Source of the DNA: Thiohalocapsa sp. PB-PSB1 | Lineage (GTDB): Bacteria; Pseudomonadota; Gammaproteobacteria; Chromatiales; Chromatiaceae | DNA: 64,000 nt | Reading direction: 5' to 3' | Assembly: GCA_016745215.1 (NCBI GenBank) | Contig: CP050890.1 | Span: forward strand, 2,480,001 to 2,544,000 | Part shown: piece after piece, positions 50,246 through 59,759 of the stretch | How positions within the stretch are numbered: the stretch's first letter is position 1 | How the letters are laid out: each line of letters begins with the position of its first letter | Program-made: the position numbers and the translations under genes | Notes under the pieces: generated by a model | What the model saw: only the letters and a program-made list of their open reading frames with translations | What the model was told of the DNA's origin: nothing | Databases searched by the model: none

Positions 50246-51684
50246 GAACCTGCTACGAGGGCAGCATGAATATCGCTGTTGGCAAGGTAAAATGCGGAAA
50301 AGCGCGAAAATGAGCGGGATAACACGTCAACCCAGAGTCTCTTATCGCATATTTTATAGTTCCAACAAGATGCGTCGTTCGATCGTGACATTTTCTCCCG
50401 AGCGCGCTGGGCGGGTAGCACCCCCCGGATACCGGACGAGCTGCCCGATCAGCAAGGCGTTCGGGCTGTGGCCTCGGCGCTGAAACTCATAACAGCTCAC
50501 CTAGCAGGCCCTCGAGCATCAACCTGAACCAAACCGCATCAACCTGAACCAAACCCACTGCTGGATGGCGTACAGACCGCTCCCGACATCATCAACTGTG
50601 CTTACCGAAGGTGGGCGGATGAAATCTAATGTAGATCTTGTCGGGGAAACCCCGATACAATCCCTTGTGTCCTGCATGTATGTTGGAAATATTGGAATCT
50701 TGGGTTCTCGGTATACCGGGCCGCCCTGTTTACGCCTACCGCAGATGCGCTCATCATACGCCCGCTTGGATCAAGTATCCATATCGCGCGAGGCTGTAAG
50801 CATGACAAGCAGCCTTTACCTGTTCGAGCAGGCAGACCAGATCGATGGTGCACAGTCCGCTCAACTGAAACGAACATCCTACGAACCGCGGTCGAAGCGA
50901 GTCTCGGAACTCGGAAAAACCGAAGCTGATATCGAACAGTCGTTCGGTAACGGCGACAAGGACCGCAGGGACACCGAACGTCGATGCCGATGCACTCGAC
51001 GAATTCATTAACTTACCCGCAATTGGTACGTTCAATATGAGAAGCGGAATGAATAAGCTGAGGGCATTGGCCGCATTGACCGCATGCTGTTGGTTGTTGC
51101 AGATCAGTCCTGCACGGGCCGCATGTCCCGATACAACTGAGGACTACAACCCCTATTTTATCCAGGGCATCGTCTCTCCAGCACCCTTGTTGCCAGTTGA
51201 GTTCAACGGAACCGGCACCTTGGCTTTCGATGTCGGTAACACCGGGAGCACTGAATTATGCCTGGTAGCTGGTCAGCAAATGACCATGGTCATTACCTTA
51301 TCGAAGGGCATCCCGAATAACGCCGATCCCATTGCTGCATTGGGGGGAAACGCCAAGGACTGGTTCAGCTGGACATATGACCAAGATACGACAACCTACA
51401 CCGCCACGCAGATAGCCACGATACCTGCCGCGTCCCGCGAAACTTTGACTATCGATTACCTCCTTACCGAGAACAGCTATCTCAATGCATCTCCAACGGT
51501 TTCAAACGGCTACAACGCTAACCTACAGCCACCGGATTACTCGACTGGCTCGAACGCCACGGACGATGATAACGTCAGCTCTTACACCTACGTCGGTGCG
51601 AGCGATTTTGCCGATGCGCCAGCCAGCTATGGAGCACCGCAGCACAATATCGACCTGACAAGGAATGAGACTAGTGGAAACTAC

Positions 51685-53139
51685 CAATACCTTCGCCAAA
51701 TAGCCCGATCTCATGCTGCACTAAGTTCTTGATTAATCCGCCCCAGATTTGCAGCCTGCTCAAGGGCTTGGTCAATAATATTTGCTTCGGGCATTTCCGG
51801 AAGCATTTTTAACACCTCCAGGACGTATTTCCGGCCGCGGAAGTGGGCTTTGAGGTCATTGACGCTAAAGCTCGGACAGTGCTCGCGCACCGGTCGCATC
51901 AGGATCTGGGACAGGTTGATCATCAGCATCGCCAGGTTGGCACTGTTGTAGACCGGCGTTGGCTTGATCACCATGAAGTCTTCCAAGCCCCAGTACTGTT
52001 TGGCGTCTCGGAAGTTGAACTCGATTTGGAAGCGCAAGCGATAGTAATCGATGAGCGCTTCGTAGCCTAACTCAAGATCACTACTGAAAAGGATGACATG
52101 GGCCTGGGCACCGGTGCGTTGGTTGGTCTTGACGAGGATCACGACATTGAGCCGGTCGGGGAATTTTTTGTGCCAAACGGGCAGTTGGTAGATGGCCGTA
52201 TGAACCTGTCCTTCCACGGAAGTGGCTTTGAGAAAGCACGGCGGCAAGTGTTGATAATCGAGCTTGCTGCCGTACTTGCGCCGCGGGCCGCGCCCGGCGT
52301 AGGGGCCGTCATAGGGCAGATACAGCGCGCTGTTGTGGCGCAATTTGCTGATCAACTCTAAGCCCGTGCGACGGACCATTTGCAGCGCTTGATTATGGCC
52401 GAAGGCCCCGTCGAAGACGAAATAACGCACCGTCAGCGTCTGGCACACCAGTGCCAGCACCTGGCGCAGAAGGTCTTGAACGAACTGCAAATAGGGCGAC
52501 AGACTCACCTCCCGGCGATTGCCATTGCGGCTACCTTTCGGCCGCCCTCGGTCCTTACCCCGACCCGCTTTGGACGCTTTCGGGCAGCTCGCGGCCGTCT
52601 CTTTGAGAATCGGCTCCAGGCGCAATGGGTACGAACAGCGCCGTTGCACGCTAATCAACGACAGGCTCAGAAAACACAACCCCGGGATCGTCTTGCCAAC
52701 CACCGAGGAGAAAAAACGATCCAGACCGTGGGTCTTCTTGCCCGATTTGCTCACCACCACTTCATCGCCCGCCAGCAACCATTGCGTTTCGTCGCCCAGC
52801 AGGTGCTGGCGAATCACCAGCCAATGCACTTGGCCCCAACTGAGCGTGGTGTTGAACAACCGCTGTAGCGTCCGATAGCTTCCCCCGCGCTCGGTCCAGC
52901 GCGATAGCCCCCGCATCGTTACCCGCCCCGTCATCGCCAACAGCCCTTCCACAACGCAACCCAAACGGCCAAGGCTCGTCTTATCTACGCTCTGGCTTAA
53001 GCAGCTCAAGATCAGCATAATGTCGGGCATGGGCGATAGCCTCCTGAGGGAATAGGTCTTCGGATTGTTACCTGGATAACCTATCACCTCGGGCTGTCGC
53101 CCACCTAATTTTTGGCGCTAATTTTTGGCGAAGGTATTG
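51685..53139 (-). mobile_element. IS4-family insertion sequence
   Basis: A 1455-bp element with perfect 16-bp terminal inverted repeats (CAATACCTTCGCCAAA and its complement), flanked by a 7-bp direct repeat AAACTAC (51678-51684 and 53140-53146). It holds one transposase gene. The exact target duplication and restorable target frame point to recent insertion. The 7-bp duplication fits some IS4-family subgroups better than others; the subgroup was not assigned. Confidence 0.92.
51711..53030 (-). CDS. IS4-family transposase
   Basis: A 439-residue DDE transposase. LLAGDEVVVSKSGKKTHGLDRFF holds the first catalytic Asp, VRYFVFDGAFGHNQAL the second, and the YREK signature Y-x2-R-x3-E-x6-K appears in YYRLRFQIEFNFRDAK with the catalytic Glu. 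The start at 53030 has AGGAGG nine bases upstream; the frame stays open to 53087. Full length with no internal stop, so probably active. Confidence 0.92.
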   Translation of the reverse strand: MPDIMLILSCLSQSVDKTSLGRLGCVVEGLLAMTGRVTMRGLSRWTERGGSYRTLQRLFNTTLSWGQVHWLVIRQHLLGDETQWLLAGDEVVVSKSGKKTHGLDRFFSSVVGKTIPGLCFLSLSLISVQRRCSYPLRLEPILKETAASCPKASKAGRGKDRGRPKGSRNGNRREVSLSPYLQFVQDLLRQVLALVCQTLTVRYFVFDGAFGHNQALQMVRRTGLELISKLRHNSALYLPYDGPYAGRGPRRKYGSKLDYQHLPPCFLKATSVEGQVHTAIYQLPVWHKKFPDRLNVVILVKTNQRTGAQAHVILFSSDLELGYEALIDYYRLRFQIEFNFRDAKQYWGLEDFMVIKPTPVYNSANLAMLMINLSQILMRPVREHCPSFSVNDLKAHFRGRKYVLEVLKMLPEMPEANIIDQALEQAANLGRINQELSAA

Positions 53140-54106
53140 AAACTACAATACCTATTTCTATCTTGGCACAGTAGTCGATCCTGAATCTGCAAATCAGCCG
53201 TCCGACGGTGCCGTTGGAGATGACGATAATCAGACCGGCGGGCTCGATACTGACGATGAGGACGGCTTCACCTTCCCAGCATCCATCCCTGTTGGGGTAG
53301 CAACCGCAGTTCCGATGACGGTGACCCGCAATGGCTACACTGGCGTTGTATTCGTGCAGCACTGGGTCGATTGGGATCGAAACGGTATATTCGACGCGGG
53401 TGAGCAGGGGGCGCCAGTTACAGGGTTACCGAATATTCTTCCGGAAGATGAAGTTTCGATCGAACCTCCACCCGGTACCCCCAACGGTCCTTACTATGCA
53501 CGCTTCAGGATCAGTACAACAGGCGGTCTCGACCCCACTGCACCCGCCATCAACGGCGAGGTCGAAGATCACATCATCCAAATCGGCACGCCAACCGCGG
53601 TCACCATGGGCGATGTCGAGTTGATCGTCAGCAAGGTCTCGGAATTTCTCCGTGACATCGGCGTAAAGGACATGTCTCGAGCCGACCTGCTGGCATTGTT
53701 GAGTACCTGGGATCGCTTTGCAGCCGAGCGTCTGCAAAACGCCAGCCGCGGCCGACTGCTGAAGGCATTGCGCGATTATCTGGATCCGGATCGAGATGGC
53801 AAAGTCATTGTGTTTGCTTGGGAAACATTGGAGGAGCGCGGTACCATCGGCTTCTACGCCGAACGCAGTCAGGGCGAGACCTGGACGCCGATCAACACCG
53901 AAATGCTGCCCGGGCTGATCGCCGCGCCGATGGGCGCTCAGTACTGGTTAGCCGATCCGGATGCACTGCCGGGTAATGATTATCAATATCGGCTGAAGGA
54001 ACTTGATGCTTGGGGCCGTATCATCACGTACGGTCCGTTCGATCTGCAGGCAACCACCCACTAGGCAAGACGCGCCGGTTTAGGCCGGCGCTTCCAGCGA
54101 AAACAC

Positions 54107-56707
54107 ATGATAAAGTCAAGATTGAAGATGAGCACCAAATCGAACATACATAGATGGGCGCCCTTGGGCCAGTTGGTTCTTCTATCCGGCCTACTGCTCG
54201 CCGCGCCCTTGGCGCTGGCGCAGCAGGAGGTCGCCCAGGACGCAGTTTGGGAAAAGTTCCGGCCATTATCAGAGGGCTTTGTGGCAAGACGGCGAGTTCC
54301 CGACAGGCTCGAAAAGACAGTCGCCGAGCGCCGGGCACCTCAAACCCAGCCCCGCGAACTTCGCCAATCCCGTAGACTTGGTCAGTCGCGTCAACGCCGC
54401 CCGAATCGCGAGCCAAGTACCCCTGTCCTTGCCACTGCCAGTCGCTCTACGATGATATCCAGTGCGCCGAGCTCGCTTTCCACGTCTAGTCTCACGACTG
54501 CTTCCAGTACGACCAGTCCCAGTACGACCAGTCTCAGCACGGCCAGTCCCAGTTCGGGTACGCTCAGCACGGCTACTCTCGGCATGCTGCAGCTGTCGAC
54601 TAGCGGCCGCTCCACGGCCGGCGGCGAGCCGATGACAGCCAGCGCCGTCCAGTTTCCACCCATCTGGCTCTACACCGATACGGCAGGTCTTCACGGCATT
54701 ACTCTGAGCGAAATTGCCGCGGAAAGCGGGATGGATGTGGAACATTTGCGCACTCTGGCAACTGCCGGAGAGATGACCTTGTTGAATGGGGTGCAGAATG
54801 AGATGCAGCCTGTTCCCTGGCACTTCGACGCCACGGGCGATCTCCTACTGTTCACCGCGGAAAAATACGAAACCTTCCTGACCGCAGGTAATGCGTATCT
54901 GCTGCAGCAGACGGATGCCTCGGATTCCCTTCAGATGGCCACGCTTACAGGTCCTGCACCGACATCAGAAGGGCAAGCCACCCCGTTTCGGGAGACTCTG
55001 CATTTTGAAGAAGAAGGCGACATGATGTTCTTCCTGTGGCTGAATCCATCAAACCCGGATGCTCGCTACTGGTATTGGAGTTACATGTTCGATTCCTACA
55101 AGCCCCAAATCCAGGTCGCATTGACCGTACCCAACCCGACCAGCACGGGTACGGCCCAGCTAAGGGTGGCCCTGCATGGCTACACTGACTTGTACGAAGG
55201 CGACGATCATCAAGTGACCGTGTTTCTGAACGACGTACAAGTCGGCTCGACATTGTCGTGGGATGCTGTCACGGCTGCTGAGTTCGTGGCCGATTTCGAT
55301 CAGGGTCTACTCAATGCCGATGGCAATAATACGCTGACTCTGCAAGGCAGCGAGGGTGGACAACTGCTGACTTGGGTGGAGATCGATTATGATCGGTCGC
55401 CCGCAGCCGAACAGGGAGAACTTTGGTTGCACGATGCCGCCGCAGGCATTCAGGCCGTGGACGGATTCTCGAGCAGCGCGATCCTCGTCATCGAAGAACC
55501 GACGGGCGATGCGGTTCTGCGCAACGACACCTTCAAGTATCAGAATAGCACCGGCTGGGCAGTGGCCTTCGATGCTGCACCCGGTAAGGATTATCTGGTG
55601 ACCGAATTGCCAGAGGCGGATTTGCCATTGGTCGATGCCCGGGAGCAGACGGACCTGATGTCGACAGCGAATAGGGCAGATTATCTGATTATCTATCCGC
55701 GCGAATTCGACGAGACCGCGGCGGCTCTTGTTGCGCATCGGCAATTGAGCTACGACCATGTGATGCAGGTGTCGCTGGACGATATTTATAAGCAGTTCGG
55801 CTCCGGCCGGGAAGATCCGCTCGCCATCGGTCGCTTTATGGATCATGTGCGCACTGCATGGACAACAACCCCGTCCGTTGTGATGTTGATCGGCAAGGGT
55901 TCCGGAGACCGAAAAGACAGTATGGGCTATGGAGATAACTTCATGCCCGTGCTGATGGCCGAGAATCCTTGGGCATTGGCCCCCTCCGATTCCCGCCTGC
56001 TCGGGGTGGAGGACGGAGTGGAGGACTTCGCCATCGGACGCCTGTCGATCGTCAGCAACTTAGAAGGGATCAAGTATGTTCAAAAACTGCAAGCGCACGA
56101 GACAGCGATACTCGGTCCCGAGCCCTATCGCGCCAGCGTGGTCGCCGATGATCCAGACGCAGGAGGCAACTTCCCCGAGGATGCGGATGATCTGGCGCAG
56201 CAGCTGGGCGGCCTAGGTTATTCGCCGGTGACAAAACTGTATCATCCAGGCGGCAATGACACGTCCGTGCGTTCCTCGCTGATCTCGGCGGATACCTGGG
56301 AGTCTGGATTCGTCTCCTTCAGCGGACACGGGTCTGCCACAACCCTCGGTGGTTATAATGAGAACTTTATGGATGTGGACGATGCCGTTGCGCTTGATAA
56401 TTCAGCCTTTCCGGTCTTTTCCGCATTGACCTGCACCGTTGGTTTCGATGGTTATCCAGGGACACGTTCGCTGGGATCGACCCTGGTGTTGAGCGACGGC
56501 GGAGCCATTGCAACGTTGGCAGCCACGGGGTTATCGCTGAATACCGATGCACATGTGTTGGGCAGCTATTTCGTCGACAATCTGGCGGCAGGAGAAACGG
56601 TTGGCGATGCCCTGATGATTGCCAAACAACAAACCCAAGGACAGATTGGCGATTTTATGGCCAAGATGTACCGGGTCATCGGCGATCCTACCGTGCGCAG
56701 GAACTGA
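54107..56707 (+). CDS. C25-family (gingipain-like) cysteine peptidase, exported
   Basis: An 866-residue secreted protease. Signal peptide (LGQLVLLSGLLLAAPLALA, about 21-39), an Arg/Gln-rich segment, a Ser/Thr-rich low-complexity stretch (about 110-165), beta domains (about 190-450) and a C25 catalytic domain (about 510-866). The catalytic pair is His741 (SFSGHGSATT) and Cys776 (SALTCTVGFDGYPG). NPWALAPSDSRLLGVEDGVEDFAIGRLSI is typical of the family. No C-terminal sorting domain is present. Alternative start at 54128. It lies between a GEVED surface protein gene and the RiPP-like cassette and could process exported peptides or proteins. Confidence 0.88.
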   Translation: MIKSRLKMSTKSNIHRWAPLGQLVLLSGLLLAAPLALAQQEVAQDAVWEKFRPLSEGFVARRRVPDRLEKTVAERRAPQTQPRELRQSRRLGQSRQRRPNREPSTPVLATASRSTMISSAPSSLSTSSLTTASSTTSPSTTSLSTASPSSGTLSTATLGMLQLSTSGRSTAGGEPMTASAVQFPPIWLYTDTAGLHGITLSEIAAESGMDVEHLRTLATAGEMTLLNGVQNEMQPVPWHFDATGDLLLFTAEKYETFLTAGNAYLLQQTDASDSLQMATLTGPAPTSEGQATPFRETLHFEEEGDMMFFLWLNPSNPDARYWYWSYMFDSYKPQIQVALTVPNPTSTGTAQLRVALHGYTDLYEGDDHQVTVFLNDVQVGSTLSWDAVTAAEFVADFDQGLLNADGNNTLTLQGSEGGQLLTWVEIDYDRSPAAEQGELWLHDAAAGIQAVDGFSSSAILVIEEPTGDAVLRNDTFKYQNSTGWAVAFDAAPGKDYLVTELPEADLPLVDAREQTDLMSTANRADYLIIYPREFDETAAALVAHRQLSYDHVMQVSLDDIYKQFGSGREDPLAIGRFMDHVRTAWTTTPSVVMLIGKGSGDRKDSMGYGDNFMPVLMAENPWALAPSDSRLLGVEDGVEDFAIGRLSIVSNLEGIKYVQKLQAHETAILGPEPYRASVVADDPDAGGNFPEDADDLAQQLGGLGYSPVTKLYHPGGNDTSVRSSLISADTWESGFVSFSGHGSATTLGGYNENFMDVDDAVALDNSAFPVFSALTCTVGFDGYPGTRSLGSTLVLSDGGAIATLAATGLSLNTDAHVLGSYFVDNLAAGETVGDALMIAKQQTQGQIGDFMAKMYRVIGDPTVRRN

Positions 56708-57200
56708 TGTGATTGCCGGATAGGGCGATTGTCGGAGAGAAACAGATCAACCGGCATCGGATTCTCGTTCGCTTTTGCGACGTCGGAAGCGGACGAGAGA
56801 TAGGCCAAATGTCTGTTTTTAAAAAGAAATCGCCTGAGCAGAGACCGGATGAGCGGCTTTGGCCGATTGCCCAAGGCGCGCCAGCAGCGTAAGAGCAAGG
56901 CTTTGCAGCTGCTGGCGCAATTCAGGCGATGTTCGATATCTGCAATTCTTCTTATTGATTCAGTCCTTCATCGATTCCGGCAGCTGCTGTCTGGGACCGC
57001 CAGCAGGTTGAATATAAAATGGTTCTTCGTTCAAGCCTGGAAGCGCCCGGCGGGGTTCGGAATACAGACGAATAAGCAGGTAATCTGATACACTCTTTGA
57101 CTTGAATCGCCCAAGGCTTCAAACTCCTTGTCAGCCCCATGCTCTTCAGAATTTTGGCTTATCGCAGTTCTGATTGCCGAAATCAACCTAAAGGTATCTC
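56708..57200. other. gap with one R1 copy and the upstream region of the RiPP-like cassette
   Basis: An R1 copy at 56722-56835 follows the peptidase stop by 14 bases. The rest has no supported gene. A weak promoter-like pair TTGACT (57097-57102) and CAAACT (57120-57125), 17 bases apart, lies upstream of the precursor gene, with AAAGG at 57190-57194 as its ribosome site. Confidence 0.45.
56722..56835. repeat. R1 repeat, shortened, reverse orientation
   Basis: A 114-bp copy starting AGGGCGATTGTCGGAGAGAA and ending TTTTTAAAAAGAAATCGCCT. The middle hairpin is largely deleted. Confidence 0.65.
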
Positions 57201-57206
57201 TTGGTC

Positions 57207-57425
57207 ATGGCACAAGAATCTATCCAAAACCATCAAATCAACGACAGCTTGTCATCTCTTCCCCGCGAGGATAGCCCCGGCGAGCAATCCGGTCGCCGCC
57301 GCTATACAGCGCCACGTATTCTCAGCATTGAACCTTTAGAGCTTGCCGCGGCGGCCTGCACCAATCCGGCGCAGGGAGTCGGCAAAGAAGGCACCCCTGG
57401 TTGTGTCCCACCCTTCGGGTCCTGA
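57207..57425 (+). CDS. RiPP precursor-like peptide
   Basis: A 72-residue peptide at the head of a HprK-PqqD-radical SAM-peptidase cassette. The leader part (1-46) is polar and ends with YTAPRILSIEPLELA, containing a Y-x-x-P-x-I motif like the YxxPxL motif that PqqD-type recognition elements bind in lasso-peptide leaders. An AAAAC junction follows. The 22-residue C-terminus is Gly/Pro-rich with Cys51 and Cys66 (core-like CTNPAQGVGKEGTPGC, then VPPFGS). ATG at 57207; TTG at 57201 is better spaced from AAAGG. The product class is unknown; lasso cyclase and B2 protease genes are absent. Assignment rests on context and composition. Confidence 0.7.
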   Translation: MAQESIQNHQINDSLSSLPREDSPGEQSGRRRYTAPRILSIEPLELAAAACTNPAQGVGKEGTPGCVPPFGS

Positions 57426-57437
57426 GCCTTGTGCTGC

Positions 57438-58355
57438 ATGGACGCCGCACCTGAGCCTTGGGGAGGGCATTCCTTCCCGTTGCAGCTGCCGTCCACCCTG
57501 GTGGTACTCCAAGGACTGAGTGCCCGGCAATATGCCGCCATTGCTCGGGATTATTCGTCTTTCGCCGTTGTGGCCGACAATGTGCCGCCGGAGCCCGACA
57601 TCATTTGTCTTGCGGGCAGGCTCGAAGATCCCGCCGATCCGCCATTGCAGCAGTTCTCGCGCAAGGGACAATACGCCCCCCATCAGCAACGCTCAGGGGA
57701 TGTGCTGAAAATCACCGGCTTCCGATTTCGCGGCTGCCTCAGCCGCGCCGATGCGGTTCCGACGCAGGCCAGACTGACGGTCGCCGAAGAAGACGAATTC
57801 GCCCAACCGTTCGTGTTGGAAAACTTCCTGCGTATTTTGCTGGCTCACCGTGTATTGGATCGCGGGGGAATCCTGTTGCACAGCGTCGGCGTGATCCACG
57901 CCGGGTCTGCCTATCTGTTCAGCGGTTGCTCGAATGCCGGCAAAACCACGCTGGCACGCAAAGCGGAAAAAATCGGTGCTTCCGTGTTGAGCGATGACAT
58001 CAATCTACTCATGCCTGAACAAGGGGTATACCATGCCCATAAAGTTCCTTTTACCGGCGAGTTTGGGCGCCGGAAAGAAAATCTGTCTGGCCTTGGCTCC
58101 TTCCCGCTCGGCGGCCTCGCTCTGCTGGAGAAGACGTCGGCCCTGACCGCGTCTCCAGTCAGTTCCGCCGTGGCAGTTGCCGGATTGCTGGCCGGTTGCC
58201 CCTTCGTCAATGATGATCCCGACGAATTTCCCGTTCTGATGGACATCCTGACTCGGCTCGTGGCGCAAAGGCCGCTCATCCGCGTGGGTGTGGCGCGCGC
58301 CGACCCTTTTGAGGCTGTCATGGCCCTGCTATTGAGGCAATATAAAGATGGTTGA
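57438..58355 (+). CDS. HPr kinase-like protein (HprK-related, RiPP/exosortase-associated type)
   Basis: A 305-residue protein. The C-terminal half (about 135-300) is an HprK-like P-loop domain: ILLHSVGVIHAGSAYLFSGCSNAGKTTLARKAE (Walker A GCSNAGKT near 166), GASVLSDDINLL (HprK-type Asp pair) and KVPFTGEFG. The N-terminal half has no recognised domain. Such HPr-kinase-like proteins occur beside PqqD proteins in lasso-peptide and other peptide-modification clusters, where some phosphorylate the peptide; the substrate here is unknown. ATG at 57438, or TTG at 57429 next to the precursor stop. It overlaps pqqD-like by eight bases. Confidence 0.8.
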   Translation: MDAAPEPWGGHSFPLQLPSTLVVLQGLSARQYAAIARDYSSFAVVADNVPPEPDIICLAGRLEDPADPPLQQFSRKGQYAPHQQRSGDVLKITGFRFRGCLSRADAVPTQARLTVAEEDEFAQPFVLENFLRILLAHRVLDRGGILLHSVGVIHAGSAYLFSGCSNAGKTTLARKAEKIGASVLSDDINLLMPEQGVYHAHKVPFTGEFGRRKENLSGLGSFPLGGLALLEKTSALTASPVSSAVAVAGLLAGCPFVNDDPDEFPVLMDILTRLVAQRPLIRVGVARADPFEAVMALLLRQYKDG

Positions 58356-58656
58356 AGCAACCGACCCGGAAAAGGTTCAATTATGCAGTCGCCTGCGTCA
58401 TCGCACCGTCGGTGACGAGGGCGTGCTGGTGCATTTGCAAAATGGACGGGTGTTGGTGGTGAACGAGGTTGCCAATTATTGCGTGCAGGCGCTTGATCGC
58501 CAGCCGATGACGGTGGCGGAATTGGCGGACCTGGTCGCGCGAGAGTTCGCGGTCGAAGCCGCGCAGGCGAGGGTCGACGTGACCGCTTTTCTGGAACAAA
58601 TGCGCGCAGAGCAGGCGATTGAGTCGGTTGCCGATGCGAATGATGTGCGTTCCTAG
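58348..58656 (+). CDS. PqqD-like peptide-binding protein
   Basis: A 102-residue protein of the PqqD family, a winged-helix RiPP recognition element that presents precursor leaders to modifying enzymes. Features: RHRTVGDEGVLVHLQNGRVLVVNEVANYCVQALDRQPMTVAELADLVAREFAV, typical PqqD beta-strand and helix order. GAGG lies nine bases upstream of the ATG, and the gene overlaps the HprK-like gene, so expression is tightly linked. The radical SAM gene follows after 92 bases that include a short tandem repeat. Confidence 0.85.
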   Translation: MVEATDPEKVQLCSRLRHRTVGDEGVLVHLQNGRVLVVNEVANYCVQALDRQPMTVAELADLVAREFAVEAAQARVDVTAFLEQMRAEQAIESVADANDVRS

Positions 58657-58677
58657 GCGTAACGGAACCCTACCCGG

Positions 58678-58720
58678 ATAATCAAAATCCAGATAATCAA
58701 AATCCAGATAATCAATCAGG
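58678..58720. repeat. 15-bp tandem repeat upstream of the radical SAM gene
   Basis: ATAATCAAAATCCAG twice exactly and a third partial unit (ATAATCAATCAGG), AT-rich against a GC-rich background, in the 92-base gap between the pqqD-like and radical SAM genes. Confidence 0.85.
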
Positions 58721-58748
58721 CAATACAGGCGGGCAGTGGCGCAATCCC

Positions 58749-59759
58749 ATGTATCACGATCAGATCCTACGCAGGGTCCGCACACAACGGCTATTACACG
58801 ATGTGACGTTGGAACTCACCTACGGGTGCAATCTCGACTGCTTCTTTTGCTATAACGACCGCGATAAGCCAGGCACTCCTCTGTCTCTGGAGCAATACCG
58901 AAGCCTGCTGGGCGATCTTGCCGAGATGCAGACCCTGTTCCTGATGCTGACGGGCGGAGAACCCATGGTACATCCGCATTTCTTCGACATCGGACGCATG
59001 GCCAGGGAGCTTGGATTTGTGGTTCGCGTGCGCACCAACGGTCATCTGCTGAGTCCGCGTCGGGTGGAGCGGTTGCGCCGCGAAGTCGATCCCTATCTGG
59101 TGGAGGTCAGTCTGCATGGGGCCAGCGCTGAGGTGCACGACCGCCAGACGCGTGTTCGCGGCAGCTATGAGCGCCTGATTCGTCATTTGGAGCATGCCCA
59201 ACAGGTGGGTCTGCGTTGTATGATGGTGGCGACCCCGACCGCGTGGAATGAGCATCAGATCGAAGACATGATTGCGCTAGGCGACCAACTCGGTGCGCCA
59301 CTCCGCTTTCAGGGGCCGGTGGCGCCACGCGATAATGGCGATGTCGAGCCGCTTTCCATCCAACCCGCGCCTGAGACCTGGGACCGGATCGCTGCGCTGG
59401 TCGCGCAGCGTCAGGCACGCAAAGCGACAGCAGATACCCAGCCGTTGCAACAGATTAGCGCGGATGCAGACGCGGAAACGCCAGCCACTTGCAGTGTCGG
59501 TGTTGCCGGTGTCGACATCGACCCCTATGGCAATGTGCAAGCCTGCATGCATTTGCAGCAGAGTGCCGGCAATCTGCACCAGCAGTCGATTGCGGAAATC
59601 TGGAACCATTCTCCTCTTTTTACCCGGGCCAGGCGGCGTGCCATCGAAGCCGCAGCGAAGCTGGACGGGCAGCCACCGCGGCAGCTTGGTGCACCGCTGT
59701 TCTGTCTGGCGGTGGAGGAGAACCAGGCGAAAAGTTGCGGCAATTGCAGTCGTCCATGA
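58749..59759 (+). CDS. radical SAM/SPASM peptide-modifying enzyme
   Basis: A 336-residue enzyme. The SAM-cluster motif CNLDCFFC has Cys27, Cys31 and Cys34; TGGEPMVHPHF is the SAM-binding GGE segment, and EVSLHGA the beta-strand after it. The C-terminal SPASM region carries further cysteines (TCSVGV, VQACMHLQQSAGN, LFCLAVEEN, SCGNCSRP) for auxiliary iron-sulfur clusters. Such enzymes form carbon-carbon or thioether links or epimerise residues in RiPPs. Position after the PqqD-like gene supports the precursor at 57207 as substrate. The stop overlaps the peptidase start (ATGA). Confidence 0.87.
   Translation: MYHDQILRRVRTQRLLHDVTLELTYGCNLDCFFCYNDRDKPGTPLSLEQYRSLLGDLAEMQTLFLMLTGGEPMVHPHFFDIGRMARELGFVVRVRTNGHLLSPRRVERLRREVDPYLVEVSLHGASAEVHDRQTRVRGSYERLIRHLEHAQQVGLRCMMVATPTAWNEHQIEDMIALGDQLGAPLRFQGPVAPRDNGDVEPLSIQPAPETWDRIAALVAQRQARKATADTQPLQQISADADAETPATCSVGVAGVDIDPYGNVQACMHLQQSAGNLHQQSIAEIWNHSPLFTRARRRAIEAAAKLDGQPPRQLGAPLFCLAVEENQAKSCGNCSRP

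Larger units (their letters stand above)
49482..51036. other. 1.5-kb repeat-rich gap without a supported gene
   Basis: Holds a partial R2 copy (49501-49760), an R1-like end (AGGCGATTGTCGGGA near 49778), a partial reverse R2 copy (50034-50245) and a fragment CGCGCTGGGCGGGTAGCACC (50402-50421). Frames at 50565-51011 (plus) and 50754-51035 (minus) overlap each other and match nothing known. Confidence 0.5.
51037..54064 (+). pseudogene. secreted GEVED-type protein gene interrupted by an insertion sequence
   Basis: Removing the IS (51685-53139) and one 7-bp target copy restores one frame of about 521 codons. The 5' part (51037-51684) has a signal peptide (LAALTACCWLLQISPARA) and a DUF11-like beta-rich region. 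The 3' part (53147-54064) continues with YNTYFYLGTVVDPE, then DEDGFTFP, FVQHWVDWDRNGIFDAGEQG and INGEVEDHIIQI, a GEVED domain of extracellular proteins, and a C-terminal segment ending FDLQATTH. The 5' fragment still ends in-frame inside the IS, so a truncated secreted product is possible. The next gene encodes a C25 peptidase. Confidence 0.85.

Noticed and set aside
50565..51035. Overlapping frames on both strands before the GEVED gene
   Set aside because: They contradict each other, sit in repeat-rich DNA and match nothing known.
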